Part shown: one piece after another, positions 1-7,183 of the stretch | How the letters are laid out: each line of letters starts with the position of its first letter | Numbering within the stretch: position 1 is the stretch's first letter | Assembly: GCF_035271045.1 (NCBI RefSeq) | Contig: NZ_DATESC010000007.1 | Location: 1 to 64,000, forward strand | Reading direction: 5' to 3' | DNA length: 64,000 bases | Source: Marinospirillum sp035271045 | GTDB taxonomy: Bacteria; Pseudomonadota; Gammaproteobacteria; Pseudomonadales; Halomonadaceae | Program-made: the position numbers and the translations under genes | Notes under the pieces: model-generated | Told to the model about the DNA's origin: nothing | The model's database searches: none | What the model saw: only the letters and a program-made list of their open reading frames with translations

Positions 1-440
1 GTTCACTGCCGCATAGGCAGCTCAGAAATTGAGGCGCTGCGCCAAGTGATTGACACAGAGGTTCACTGCCGCATAGGCAGCTCAGAAATGAAAAAGATCT
101 GATATTTAACGACCGCACAAGTTCACTGCCGCATAGGCAGCTCAGAAAGAGCGCGATAGCTTCGTAGCCTGCATTGTAGTGTTCACTGCCGCATAGGCAG
201 CTCAGAAAATGCGCTGTACTGTTAAATAGTCGTTTCTATAGTTCACTGCCGCATAGGCAGCTCAGAAACATACTTGGTGTTGCGTAGGGTGCATAAATAG
301 GTTCACTGCCGCATAGGCAGCTCAGAAAGCTATCTGGCGTTGTTCGCCAATCATTGGGCTGTTCACTGCCGCATAGGCAGCTCAGAAATGCGCGTTGTTG
401 TTGATATTGAACGAGAACGAGTTCACTGCCGCATAGGCAG
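1..440 (+). CRISPR. Type I-F CRISPR array, trailer end (7 spacers visible)
   Basis: Seven identical 28-nt repeats begin at 1, 61, 121, 181, 241, 301 and 361, each followed by a 32-nt spacer. An eighth copy at 421 keeps only its first 20 bases (GTTCACTGCCGCATAGGCAG) and then diverges. The repeat has the short CTGCCGCATAGGCAG hairpin and the GTTCAC...GAAA ends of type I-F (Cas6f/Csy4) repeats. The degenerate copy marks the trailer, so the leader and newest spacers lie to the left, outside the window. No cas gene is visible here. The seven spacers are all different, and I saw no match between them and the rest of the window. Confidence 0.97.
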
Positions 441-483
441 CAAAGGGTCGTGCTCGGAGCCTGTGGTCAGACGCGAGCTATTG

Positions 484-507
484 GCCGAGGCATAAAAAGG
501 CCTCGGC
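484..507. terminator. Inverted repeat between CRISPR array and methyltransferase gene
   Basis: GCCGAGGC (484-491) and GCCTCGGC (500-507) form a perfect 8-bp stem with an 8-nt loop just after the stop of the minus-strand methyltransferase gene. No long T-run follows on either strand, so termination strength is uncertain. Confidence 0.45.
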
Positions 508-1086
508 TTATTGTGCAATTAATATAGCATTCAGCCACTGCTCATTTGCGCGATCGGGGCGTTGATCGCCAGTCAGCCAGGTCTCTTTAATGCTCAAACC
601 GGTGCCTTGCAGGAAATTGTGTAAACGTTGCTCTGTGCAGTTGGTGAATTGACGACCATTGCGTTCTACATCGTCTTCGCCGTATTTAAATGATACGTAG
701 ATCACGCCATCTGCTTGCAGTAAACCAGCTAGGTGCTGCAGCGTGGCTGGCATACTGATGGCTGGGACATGCAGCAAAGAGGCGCAGGCCCAGATCCCGG
801 CAAACGGCTGTTCGCTGCTAAAGTTGAGAAAGGTGCTGTGTTGCACAGCAATACCACTGACACGCTGAGCAATGTCTACCAGTTTGGCACTGGCATCAAA
901 GGCTTCGACTTGAAAGCCGCGCTGCAAAAATGCGGCGCTGTCACGTCCGGCCCCGCAGCCGGCATCTAAAATCCGACTCGACGGCGGCAGCAAGACTAAA
1001 AAACGCTGATACAGCGCGCTCATGTCCACATTTAAAGTGTCTTGGGCAAACTGTTCTGCATTGTTTTCGTAGAATTCTAGTGTCAT
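508..1086 (-). CDS. Class I SAM-dependent methyltransferase
   Basis: The protein has about 192 residues and a Rossmann-type methyltransferase fold. The glycine-rich SAM-binding motif I is ILDAGCGAGRDS, followed by an acidic strand end (VEAFDAS) and the later segment GIWACASLLHVP. Such small proteins (Methyltransf_11/25 type) methylate small molecules, and the substrate cannot be read here. I chose the ATG at 1086 because an AGGG lies 6 nt upstream of it; the longer open frame to 1221 has no such site. It lies between the CRISPR trailer and an orphan sdhB on the same strand. It could be a tellurite-resistance-like or biosynthetic methyltransferase; the sequence does not decide. Confidence 0.85.
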   Translation of the reverse strand: MTLEFYENNAEQFAQDTLNVDMSALYQRFLVLLPPSSRILDAGCGAGRDSAAFLQRGFQVEAFDASAKLVDIAQRVSGIAVQHSTFLNFSSEQPFAGIWACASLLHVPAISMPATLQHLAGLLQADGVIYVSFKYGEDDVERNGRQFTNCTEQRLHNFLQGTGLSIKETWLTGDQRPDRANEQWLNAILIAQ

Positions 1087-1230
1087 ATACATCCCTGCAT
1101 GACCGCGAAAGGCGGGCGATTTTAGTGTTGTGGCAGATTGAATTAAATGGGGTGTTCTGCGCGCCGTTCTCAGAGCTTTTGTATACTCGCACAGTTGCTT
1201 GCCCTGAGCTGGCGCCCACACTTTAAAGCA

Positions 1231-1938
1231 TCAAGTCGACTCTTTCATCAACTCCAATCGAATCCTACCTATCGCACCCATTGGGTTAAGTCCTTTTGGG
1301 CAGACCCAAGTGCAATTCCCAATGCTGCGACAACGAAATACACTGAACGGATCTTGCAAGCCGTCCATGCGCTCGATTCTGCCGCGATCGCGGCTATCCA
1401 GTAGAAAACGTAAGGATTGCAATAAGGCTGATGGTCCACGGTATTTTTCGGGGTTCCACCACCATGAGGGGCATTGCGAGGTGCAGCAGCCGCAGAGGAT
1501 GCATTCATAGAGACCATCTAACTGCTTGCGTTGTTCTGGGGTTTGCAGGCGTTCAATGGCGGGAGCAGGATCATCATTGATCAGCCAAGGCTTGATTTTT
1601 TCGTAGTGGGAAAAGAATAAGGATTGATCAACCACCAGATCGCGAATCACCGGCATGCCGGGCAGGGGACGGATGACTAAGGTGTTCGATGTGCCAAGGG
1701 CGTCTGCTACGGGCTTGATGCAGGCCAGCCAGTTCTTGCCATTGATGTTCATCCCATCCGAGCCGCACACGCCTTCACGGCATGAGCGCCGATAGGCGAG
1801 GGTTGGATCCTCTTCACGCAGGTATTGCAGTGCGTCGAGCACCATGCGCTTGCGGAATTCTTCAGGCAGGGTTTTTGACTGCATATAGGGTGCAGTGTCG
1901 TATTCGGGGTGGTAGCGATAAATCTGGACGTTAATCAT
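1231..1938 (-). CDS. sdhB: Succinate dehydrogenase/fumarate reductase iron-sulfur subunit
   Basis: This 235-residue protein is the electron-transfer subunit of complex II and carries electrons from the flavoprotein SdhA to quinone. All three cluster motifs are present. The plant-type [2Fe-2S] site is SCREGVCGSDG with a later Cys in NWLAC, the [4Fe-4S] site is CILCGCCTSQCP, and the [3Fe-4S] site is CRSIGNCTWVCPK. Length matches E. coli SdhB (238 aa). The start ATG at 1938 follows GGGAGA. Oddly, no sdhC, sdhD or sdhA lies upstream: the region upstream of the start is non-coding and is followed by a gene on the other strand. It is either a relocated sdhB or the end of a displaced operon. The product assignment is firm; whether it is functional without nearby partners is unknown. 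Confidence 0.93.
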   Translation of the reverse strand: MINVQIYRYHPEYDTAPYMQSKTLPEEFRKRMVLDALQYLREEDPTLAYRRSCREGVCGSDGMNINGKNWLACIKPVADALGTSNTLVIRPLPGMPVIRDLVVDQSLFFSHYEKIKPWLINDDPAPAIERLQTPEQRKQLDGLYECILCGCCTSQCPSWWWNPEKYRGPSALLQSLRFLLDSRDRGRIERMDGLQDPFSVFRCRSIGNCTWVCPKGLNPMGAIGRIRLELMKEST

Positions 1939-1971
1939 CAGGTCTCTCCCGTAGCATTTGGGATACAACAC

Positions 1972-2328
1972 TGCATGAGAAAAATATTCAGCGAGCCTAG
2001 CAGTGTGTTTTGCTTTAAATGCTTAGTTGATTTATAGGCTTTAAAGAGTGAGGAATCAATACGACGGTGTCGACTCGGGCGCACTACTGCCTAAGACTTA
2101 CAATGGTTTTTGCAACGCTAAGGAAGCCGCTCGTTCTCAGGTAAGCACCACGCGGGATCAGTTGTGGCTCAGTCCATCCTAAAAATAATCGATATTTTGC
2201 CTCTTTGCTGATTTGATAGTAGTCAATAGTATGTACCATGTGCTCCGCAGTGCCGTTTAAGATTGCGTCCATAACTGAGTAACGCTATGTGCTTGGTTAA
2301 CCTTCTAAGATGATCCGGAGTACGCCGT
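1972..2328. other. Gene-poor stretch between sdhB and cstA
   Basis: No convincing gene is seen. A 62-codon minus-strand open frame (2084-2272) has no recognisable domain and no clear ribosome binding site. The region must hold the promoters of the divergent sdhB and cstA, but I could not pick clear -35/-10 pairs. It may be debris of the lost sdhCDA neighbourhood. Confidence 0.4.
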
Positions 2329-3804
2329 ATGCTAATTTTCTTTATCAGTATCACTTTGTTGATACTGGGCTATAAGTTCTATAGTCCCTTTGTTGAAAAA
2401 CAAGCGGGCATAGATCCCAAAGCCCTAACCCCACAGCAACGTTTGAATGATGGTGTTGACTATGTTGCAGTCAGCCCTGTACGGGCGTTTTTAATTCAGT
2501 TTTTGAATATTGCCGGTGTGGGTCCGATTTTCGGGCCTATCTTGGGTGCTTTGTATGGTCCAATTGCTTTGGTTTGGATCGTTATTGGTAACGTTCTTGG
2601 CGGCGCAGTGCATGACTATTTTTCTGGAGTGATGAGCTTAAAAGAAGACGGAAAAAGTTTGCCTGAAATTGCCGGTCACTATTACAACGTGGTCTTCAAA
2701 GGCATTATGTTGCTCTTTACCTGCATGCTGCTGTTTTTTGTGGGTGTGGTGTTCATCATGAGCCCCGCAGGTTTGTTGAGTAACTTGTCTTTCTTTGAGG
2801 GCACTTTTTTAGCCGGTAACACCTTTTGGGTGCTGCTGATTCTTGCCTACTATTTCTTCGCAACATTGTTGCCGATTGATAAAATCATTACCAAGCTGTA
2901 CCCGCTGTTTGGTGCGCTGATGATTGTGATGACGTTGTCGATTGCTGTGGCGTTGTTGTTTAATGCGCCGCACTTGGCTGAAGTGAATGATATTTTTGCT
3001 TACTTTCATGACGAGCATGATCATGGTTTATTAGCACCTAATCCTGATGGCCTACCAGTGTGGCCCTTGTTGTTTGTAACCATCACCTGTGGTGCGATCA
3101 GTGGTTTCCACTCCACGCAATCACCGATGATTGCCCGTTGTCTGACCAATGAGAAATATGCGCGTCCAGTGTTTTATGGCGCAATGGTCTGTGAAGGTAT
3201 TGTGGCCTGTGTTTGGGCGTTGGCCGGTATTGCTGCGTTCCCTGAAGGGTATGTGGGCTTAAAAGCGATGCTTGATGTCGGTGGTCCAGGCTTAGTGGTG
3301 AATCATATTGCGACCAGTTACCTTGGGGTTTTTGGTGGCATTATGGCGATTCTGGCTGTGGCTATTTTCCCTATCACTTCGGGTGATACCGCGTTTCGTT
3401 CATTGCGCTTAACCATTATGGACGCGTTTAATATTTCGCAAACTGTGTGGCACCGACTTGCGTTATCTGTGCCGTTGTTGGGTATTGGCTACCTGATGAC
3501 GTTTTTAGATTTCTCGCTGATTTGGCGCTACTTCGCCTTCTCTAATATGTTGCTCTCGACCAGTGTGCTGTGGTTAGCCACTAAGTACTTGTTTGATAGA
3601 GGCACTTTCCATTGGATTGTGAGTATTCCTGCGGTGATTGGTACGGCGATCAGTGTTGGTTATATTTCAACGGCGAGCATTGGTTTGAACTTTCCGATGG
3701 AATACAGTAAGTGGATTGGTATCGGGGTTGCGATCATTTGTCTTATCGGTTTGTTGGTTCAGCACCAAAAGCGCAGCGTGAAACTGGCGGTTAAACTCAG
3801 TTAG
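2329..3804 (+). CDS. cstA: CstA-family peptide/pyruvate transporter (short form)
   Basis: This 491-residue integral membrane protein is strongly hydrophobic throughout, with more than ten predicted transmembrane segments. The N-terminal CstA signature is clear: PVRAFLIQFLNIAGVGPIFG, then GALYGP, and HDYFSGVMSLKEDGKS a little later. Family members (E. coli CstA, BtsT/YjiY) take up pyruvate or peptides during carbon limitation. E. coli forms are about 700 residues, so this belongs to the shorter class. The ATG at 2329 follows GGAG at an 8-nt distance. It is a monocistron between sdhB (divergent) and tRNA-Met. Substrate is inferred from the family only. Confidence 0.9.
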   Translation: MLIFFISITLLILGYKFYSPFVEKQAGIDPKALTPQQRLNDGVDYVAVSPVRAFLIQFLNIAGVGPIFGPILGALYGPIALVWIVIGNVLGGAVHDYFSGVMSLKEDGKSLPEIAGHYYNVVFKGIMLLFTCMLLFFVGVVFIMSPAGLLSNLSFFEGTFLAGNTFWVLLILAYYFFATLLPIDKIITKLYPLFGALMIVMTLSIAVALLFNAPHLAEVNDIFAYFHDEHDHGLLAPNPDGLPVWPLLFVTITCGAISGFHSTQSPMIARCLTNEKYARPVFYGAMVCEGIVACVWALAGIAAFPEGYVGLKAMLDVGGPGLVVNHIATSYLGVFGGIMAILAVAIFPITSGDTAFRSLRLTIMDAFNISQTVWHRLALSVPLLGIGYLMTFLDFSLIWRYFAFSNMLLSTSVLWLATKYLFDRGTFHWIVSIPAVIGTAISVGYISTASIGLNFPMEYSKWIGIGVAIICLIGLLVQHQKRSVKLAVKLS

Positions 3805-3837
3805 TCTGTTTAATTTAAATATTTTTGCATAACGCGC

Positions 3838-3866
3838 TTGACACAACTCATGGAAGAGTGAATAAT
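3838..3866 (+). promoter_or_regulatory. Sigma-70 promoter of tRNA-Met
   Basis: A perfect TTGACA (3838-3843), a 17-nt spacer and AATAAT (3861-3866) are followed by a G+C-rich discriminator (GCGCGCC). This is the layout expected of a stringently controlled stable-RNA promoter. The tRNA begins 13 nt after the -10 element. Confidence 0.85.
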
Positions 3867-3878
3867 GCGCGCCAAGTT

Positions 3879-3955
3879 GGCTACATAGCTCAGCTGGTTA
3901 GAGCGCAGCATTCATAATGCTGATGTCCCAGGTTCAAATCCCGGTGTAGCCACCA
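3879..3955 (+). tRNA. tRNA-Met (CAT), elongator type
   Basis: A 77-nt cloverleaf. The acceptor arms are GGCTACA and TGTAGCC, followed by A and an encoded CCA. The D-arm is GCTC...GAGC, the anticodon loop TTCATAA (anticodon CAT) and the T-arm loop GTTCAAATC. The first pair G-C and the overall sequence resemble E. coli elongator tRNA-Met and not the initiator, which has a 1-72 mismatch. A tRNA-Ile2 read-out through lysidine is less likely. Confidence 0.96.
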
Positions 3956-3987
3956 ATTTATTATCCAGTGAGATCCACTGGAATCTT

Positions 3988-4016
3988 TAAAGCCCCGTAT
4001 TACGGGGCTTTTTTTT
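3988..4016 (+). terminator. Rho-independent terminator after tRNA-Met
   Basis: AGCCCCGTA and TTACGGGGCT form a strong G+C-rich hairpin with a very small loop, followed by eight T residues. Confidence 0.93.
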
Positions 4017-4074
4017 GCCTGTCTGTTTATACCTGTCCACTCTGATCTGTACTGGTCTAATGGAACTGGACACT

Positions 4075-4250
4075 TTAATTAGCGACATTGACATTTCCTC
4101 CTCGAATCTGAACGGTATGAGCATGGTGTAACAGCCGGTTCAGCAGTGCTGTGATTACTGTCGTGTCACCGTCTAAAGCACCGGCCCACTGAGAAGCATG
4201 TTGCTCTAACCGCAGTCCTGTTTGATTCAGGGTGTGTGCGAGTCTAATAG
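4075..4250 (-). pseudogene. IS21-family IstB ATPase C-terminal remnant
   Basis: Reading the minus strand toward a TAA at 4075-4077 gives about 55 residues with the IstB C-terminal pattern. Segments include LRLEQHASQWAGALDGD and ITALLNRLLHHAHTVQIRG. IstB is the AAA+ helper of the IstA transposase in IS21-type elements. Nothing N-terminal of this tail is present: no Walker motifs, and no istA. It is therefore an inactive scrap, left between the tRNA-Met terminator and sqr. It suggests that the neighbouring sqr came in with, or next to, a mobile element. Confidence 0.72.
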
Positions 4251-4397
4251 ATAGTTGACTTTCATATGCTGTTAATATATTTATTAATTAACAAATAAAA
4301 TAATATTAAAAATGATTCTATTGCGGCAGTTGCAACTTGTAAAATCACTACCGCAACATCGGCTTAATTGCCGTCATTTGTGTGGAGGCTAGGCGTT

Positions 4398-5684
4398 ATG
4401 GCTAATATCATCATATTGGGCGCGGGGATTGGCGGTATGTCTGCTGCCTATGAAATCCGCGATGCAATCGGCAAGGAGCACGCCATTACGGTGGTGGGTG
4501 ATGGGCCCGTCTTCAATTTCACCCCATCCAATCCTTGGCTTGCCGTGGGTTGGCGTAAACCCGATGAAATACGGCTGAATGTGACGGAGCCGCTCGAGTC
4601 GCGCAATATACGTTTTGTGCCGACCCGAGCGAATAAGGTGGTGGCTGAGGCTAATCGCCTTGACCTTGTTGATGGTAGTAGCCTCAACTACGATTATCTG
4701 GTAATTACCACCGGCCCGCGGTTGGCGTTTGAGCGCGTACCGGGCAGTGGTCCAGAAGGTTTTACTCAGTCGGTGTGCACAGGCCCGCATGCCGAGAAGG
4801 CATGGCTCTCCTATGAAGAGTTTTTGAAGAAGCCAGGGCCGGTGGTTGTCGGCGCTCTGCAAGGCGCCAGCTGCTTCGGTCCGGCCTATGAGTTTGCGAT
4901 GATTCTCGATACCGATCTGCGTCGACGTAAGCTGCGTGATCGAGTGCCGATGACGTTCGTCACCTCCGAACCCTATATCGGACATATGGGGCTGGGCGGT
5001 ATTGGTGACTCTAAAGGTCTTCTGGAGTCGGAGATGCGTCAGCGCCACATCAAATGGATCAGCAATGCACGCGTCACCTCCGTTGAGCAGGGTAAGATTA
5101 ATGCCGAGCAACTGGATGAGCAAAGCGCCGTACTCAAAACACATGAACTGCCATTTTCCTACTCGATGTTCATCCCGCCTTTTGCTGGCGTTGATGCGGT
5201 GCAAGGTATTGAAGGGCTGACCAATCCAGGTGGCTTTATCCTTATTGACGAGCACCAGTGTAACCCGACATTTCCCAATATCTTTGCCGCCGGCGTTTGC
5301 GTGGCGATTCCGCCCGTTGAGGTTACGCCTGTGCCCACTGGCGCGCCTAAGACAGGGCTGATGATTGAGTCGATGGTGACCGCTATTGCCAACAATCTTC
5401 GCGACGTATTGGCCGGTAAACCTATGAAGGCGCGTGCAACTTGGAATGCGATGTGTCTGGCCGATATGGGCGATAGTGGCTTTGCCTTTATTGCTCTACC
5501 GCAGATTCCACCGCGTAACGTGACCAAAGCGATGAGTGGAAAATGGGTGCATTTGGCTAAGGTTGCCTATGAAAAGTACTTCCTGCGCAAGATGCGCAAG
5601 GGCAAGGCTGACCCCATTTATGAAACCTACGTTATGAAAGCCTTCGGCATTGATCGGCTGAAACTGGAGGAGAACATCGACTGA
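4398..5684 (+). CDS. sqr: Sulfide:quinone oxidoreductase, type I
   Basis: This 428-residue FAD enzyme of the inner membrane face oxidises sulfide to polysulfide/sulfur and reduces quinone. The N-terminal dinucleotide fold is GAGIGGMSAA. The three redox cysteines typical of type I enzymes are all visible: C127 in VCTGPHAEKA, C159 in GASCFGPAYE and C353 in WNAMCLADMGD. The PVPTGAPKTG and C-terminal VHLAKVAYEKYFLRKM (membrane-facing helix region) segments match the Acidithiobacillus ferrooxidans enzyme closely. I chose the ATG at 4398 because GGAGG sits 9 nt upstream. Base composition is visibly G+C-richer than the flanks, and an IS21 scrap lies upstream, so horizontal gain is likely. It stands alone and has its own terminator. 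Confidence 0.95.
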   Translation: MANIIILGAGIGGMSAAYEIRDAIGKEHAITVVGDGPVFNFTPSNPWLAVGWRKPDEIRLNVTEPLESRNIRFVPTRANKVVAEANRLDLVDGSSLNYDYLVITTGPRLAFERVPGSGPEGFTQSVCTGPHAEKAWLSYEEFLKKPGPVVVGALQGASCFGPAYEFAMILDTDLRRRKLRDRVPMTFVTSEPYIGHMGLGGIGDSKGLLESEMRQRHIKWISNARVTSVEQGKINAEQLDEQSAVLKTHELPFSYSMFIPPFAGVDAVQGIEGLTNPGGFILIDEHQCNPTFPNIFAAGVCVAIPPVEVTPVPTGAPKTGLMIESMVTAIANNLRDVLAGKPMKARATWNAMCLADMGDSGFAFIALPQIPPRNVTKAMSGKWVHLAKVAYEKYFLRKMRKGKADPIYETYVMKAFGIDRLKLEENID

Positions 5685-5744
5685 TGTGTGACTTATACAG
5701 TTTGCACTCGCGGTCAGTGTAAGAGACGTTTCTTTATTGACTTT

Positions 5745-5796
5745 AAAACCCTAATCGCCAGACAGTATAAGCTGCCTAGCGATTAGGGTTTTTACT
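5745..5796. terminator. Terminator downstream of sqr
   Basis: AAAACCCTAATCGC (5745-5759 region) pairs with GCGATTAGGGTTTT (5779-5792). The stem is long and perfect, the loop is about 19 nt, and T-rich sequence follows. The A-run on the other side could make it bidirectional. Confidence 0.85.
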
Positions 5797-5886
5797 GCTA
5801 TGTTGTCATTCTCAATCAGCGAACAACATCTGTCAGCAGTCACGCTAATGTCGTGTAGTATTGCCGATGAAGGTCCTTGAGCAAGG

Positions 5887-6213
5887 ATGAATGCATTGAA
5901 AAATGTGAAAATTATAACCAAGATGGCCAAGTCAATACTGGACGCTGGCTGGGGTCAATTAAAAACAATGTTGGACTATAAATGCGCTCACGCAGGCATT
6001 GTTTTTAAGGTAGTGAACGAGGCATACACCACCCAAACCTGTTCGAATTGTGGCAACTTGCCCGAATCGAGGCCGAGAGGTATCGCAGGACTTGGAATAA
6101 GAGAATGGACGTGCAGTGGGTGCGGTGTCGCCCACGACCGTGATGTTAATGCGGCGCAAAACATTCTTGCGGTCGGACATGGCCGTCTAGGAGTAGGAAT
6201 CCCTGTCCTTTAG
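5887..6213 (+). pseudogene. TnpB/OrfB (IS200/IS605) C-terminal remnant, copy 1
   Basis: About 108 codons remain of a protein normally near 400 residues. They cover the end of the RuvC-like nuclease: the GWGQLKTMLDYK segment, the zinc finger CSNCGNLPES...CSGCG and the final RuvC motif HDRDVNAAQNIL. The N-terminal part and the first RuvC aspartate are missing, so it cannot cut DNA. TnpB is an RNA-guided nuclease that maintains IS605-type elements. The sequence is nearly identical to the second remnant at 16,358-16,872, so both come from one element family. Homology stops abruptly near the start, where unrelated sequence replaces the rest. Confidence 0.88.
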
Positions 6214-6230
6214 GGCAGGGAGGATGTCAA
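6195..6230 (+). mobile_element. IS200/IS605-type right end, copy 1
   Basis: The last codons of tnpB overlap an 8-bp hairpin, CCCTGTCC-TTTA-GGGCAGGG (6201-6220), and the element ends with GGAGGATGTCAA at 6230. This subterminal hairpin layout is the right end of single-strand-transposed IS605 elements. In live elements it also forms the scaffold of the TnpB guide RNA, and the adjacent genomic sequence acts as the guide. Confidence 0.75.
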
Positions 6231-6345
6231 TAACATAAATTAGGATATTTTCATCGCCTTCTTGTTCGACGATAACAATACCATCTTGAGATGCGTTAAT
6301 AACGCGTTCCAAAAGTTTAGGGTCAATCATGGGCTTAAAATTCAT
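6231..6345 (-). pseudogene. PAS-domain gene 5' fragment cut by the TnpB element
   Basis: From the ATG at 6345 the minus strand reads MNFKPMIDPKLLERVINASQ and continues DGIVIVEQEGDENILIYV. This is the start of a PAS sensory domain, where families usually continue with NPAFERLTGY. The frame enters the TnpB element right end at 6230 and loses the match. The codon for the next expected Asn would begin with the flanking A, which fits insertion at that point. The downstream part of the gene is not found on the other side of the remnant. It lies downstream of the nsrR-like gene on the same strand, after that gene's terminator. Confidence 0.72.
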
Positions 6346-6413
6346 CAGTTAGTCTTCTTTTAGAAAAATGCTGGCAGGCAGACTATGCAGGCTAAAAATA
6401 TAAAATTCAAATA

Positions 6414-6449
6414 TAAAAAAAGCAGAAGCGTGGTGCATTGCTTCTGCTT
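6414..6449 (-). terminator. Terminator of the nsrR-like gene
   Basis: AAGCAGAAGC (6420-6429) and GCTTCTGCTT (6440-6449) form a 10-bp stem. On the minus strand it is followed by seven T residues, 25 nt after the nsrR stop. Confidence 0.9.
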
Positions 6450-6473
6450 GGTGATTAATCCGTTACTATTTTA

Positions 6474-6941
6474 TCAAGAAACAGCCATAACCTGTAAAGG
6501 TAGCTCCTCACTGGCATCCAGTCCAAGCAAAGACCTTAAATCAGCGGGGTTAGACAGTAGGTTTTGTAAAGTATACTCGTCTATTACTGCTAAAAAAGCT
6601 TCTTGGGCTTTTTGTATAATAGGTTTTAAGTCGCAAGAGCCAGTCACCGGACAGGTGAGCTTTTTACAATCAACCACGTCTAATGTTGTTTCAAAATCAC
6701 GTACTAGATCACCTAATCGAATACTGGTTGGGTTGCGATCTAGGCGTAAGCCGCCATATTTACCACGTACCGTTTGGATGTAATTCATTTGTCCTAACTT
6801 GTGAACAATTTTCATTAGATGGTTGCGTGAAATGTCGAAGTGGTAAGCGATATCGCTAATAGTGACTAGACGATTATCTTGTTGAATACCAAGAAATATC
6901 ATGACTCTTAGAGCATAATCAGTTTGACGAGTGAGCTGCAT
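6474..6941 (-). CDS. nsrR: Rrf2-family regulator, NsrR-type
   Basis: This 155-residue winged-helix repressor has the Rrf2 N-terminus (MQLTRQTDYALRVMIFL) and a recognition region near HLMKIVHKLGQ. It also has three cysteines, C92, C97 and C103, in a CX4CX5C pattern. That spacing equals the iron-sulfur ligands of NsrR, which senses nitric oxide through an Fe-S cluster and represses NO-detoxification genes. IscR has a different cysteine spacing. The gene is preceded by GGAGGAAAA before the ATG at 6941. No NO-detoxifying gene (hmp, norVW) is adjacent, although an inverted-repeat site lies upstream. A hybrid role in iron or redox sensing cannot be excluded. Confidence 0.85.
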   Translation of the reverse strand: MQLTRQTDYALRVMIFLGIQQDNRLVTISDIAYHFDISRNHLMKIVHKLGQMNYIQTVRGKYGGLRLDRNPTSIRLGDLVRDFETTLDVVDCKKLTCPVTGSCDLKPIIQKAQEAFLAVIDEYTLQNLLSNPADLRSLLGLDASEELPLQVMAVS

Positions 6942-7183
6942 TATTTTTCCTCCGTGGATAACAGACCCAAAACCTAAATTCTTTTAGATTGACAGATAAA
7001 AATGTAGGTACAGGCTTAACGTTTATAATAGCAAGCTACTTACATTTTTTTGTTAGTAATTAGCGTCAATTAGTTCCTTCTTATTAACGTTTTGTAAGTC
7101 ACTAGCTTTTAATATAGCCAAGCACTGCTTAAAGCTACCGTATGTTATATGAAGCGTTGCATAGGTAGCTAGATTGTTACTTT
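6942..7183. promoter_or_regulatory. nsrR upstream region with 9-bp inverted repeat
   Basis: AAAAATGTA (6998-7006) is repeated inverted as TACATTTTT (7041-7049), with 34 nt between the arms. The arms resemble the AAGATGYATTT half-sites of NsrR, so autoregulation is possible. No gene is seen in this 242-bp stretch. Confidence 0.4.

Noticed and set aside
2084..2272. 62-codon minus-strand frame between sdhB and cstA
   Set aside because: No family, no ribosome site; kept only as part of a gene-poor region.
3931..3960. tRNA 3'-end duplication as an integrase att site
   Set aside because: I saw no second copy of the tRNA-Met 3' end in the window, and no integrase gene.
4389..5255. Long open frame on the minus strand
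   Set aside because: It is antisense to sqr, which has all its catalytic cysteines in the plus frame; the antisense product has no domain.
5959..6180. Minus-strand frames (also 16,618-16,839) antisense to TnpB
   Set aside because: Both mirror the TnpB remnants and have no independent support.
6989..7029. TTGACA and TATAAT as a promoter
   Set aside because: The spacing is 29 nt, far too long, and no gene follows on the plus strand.
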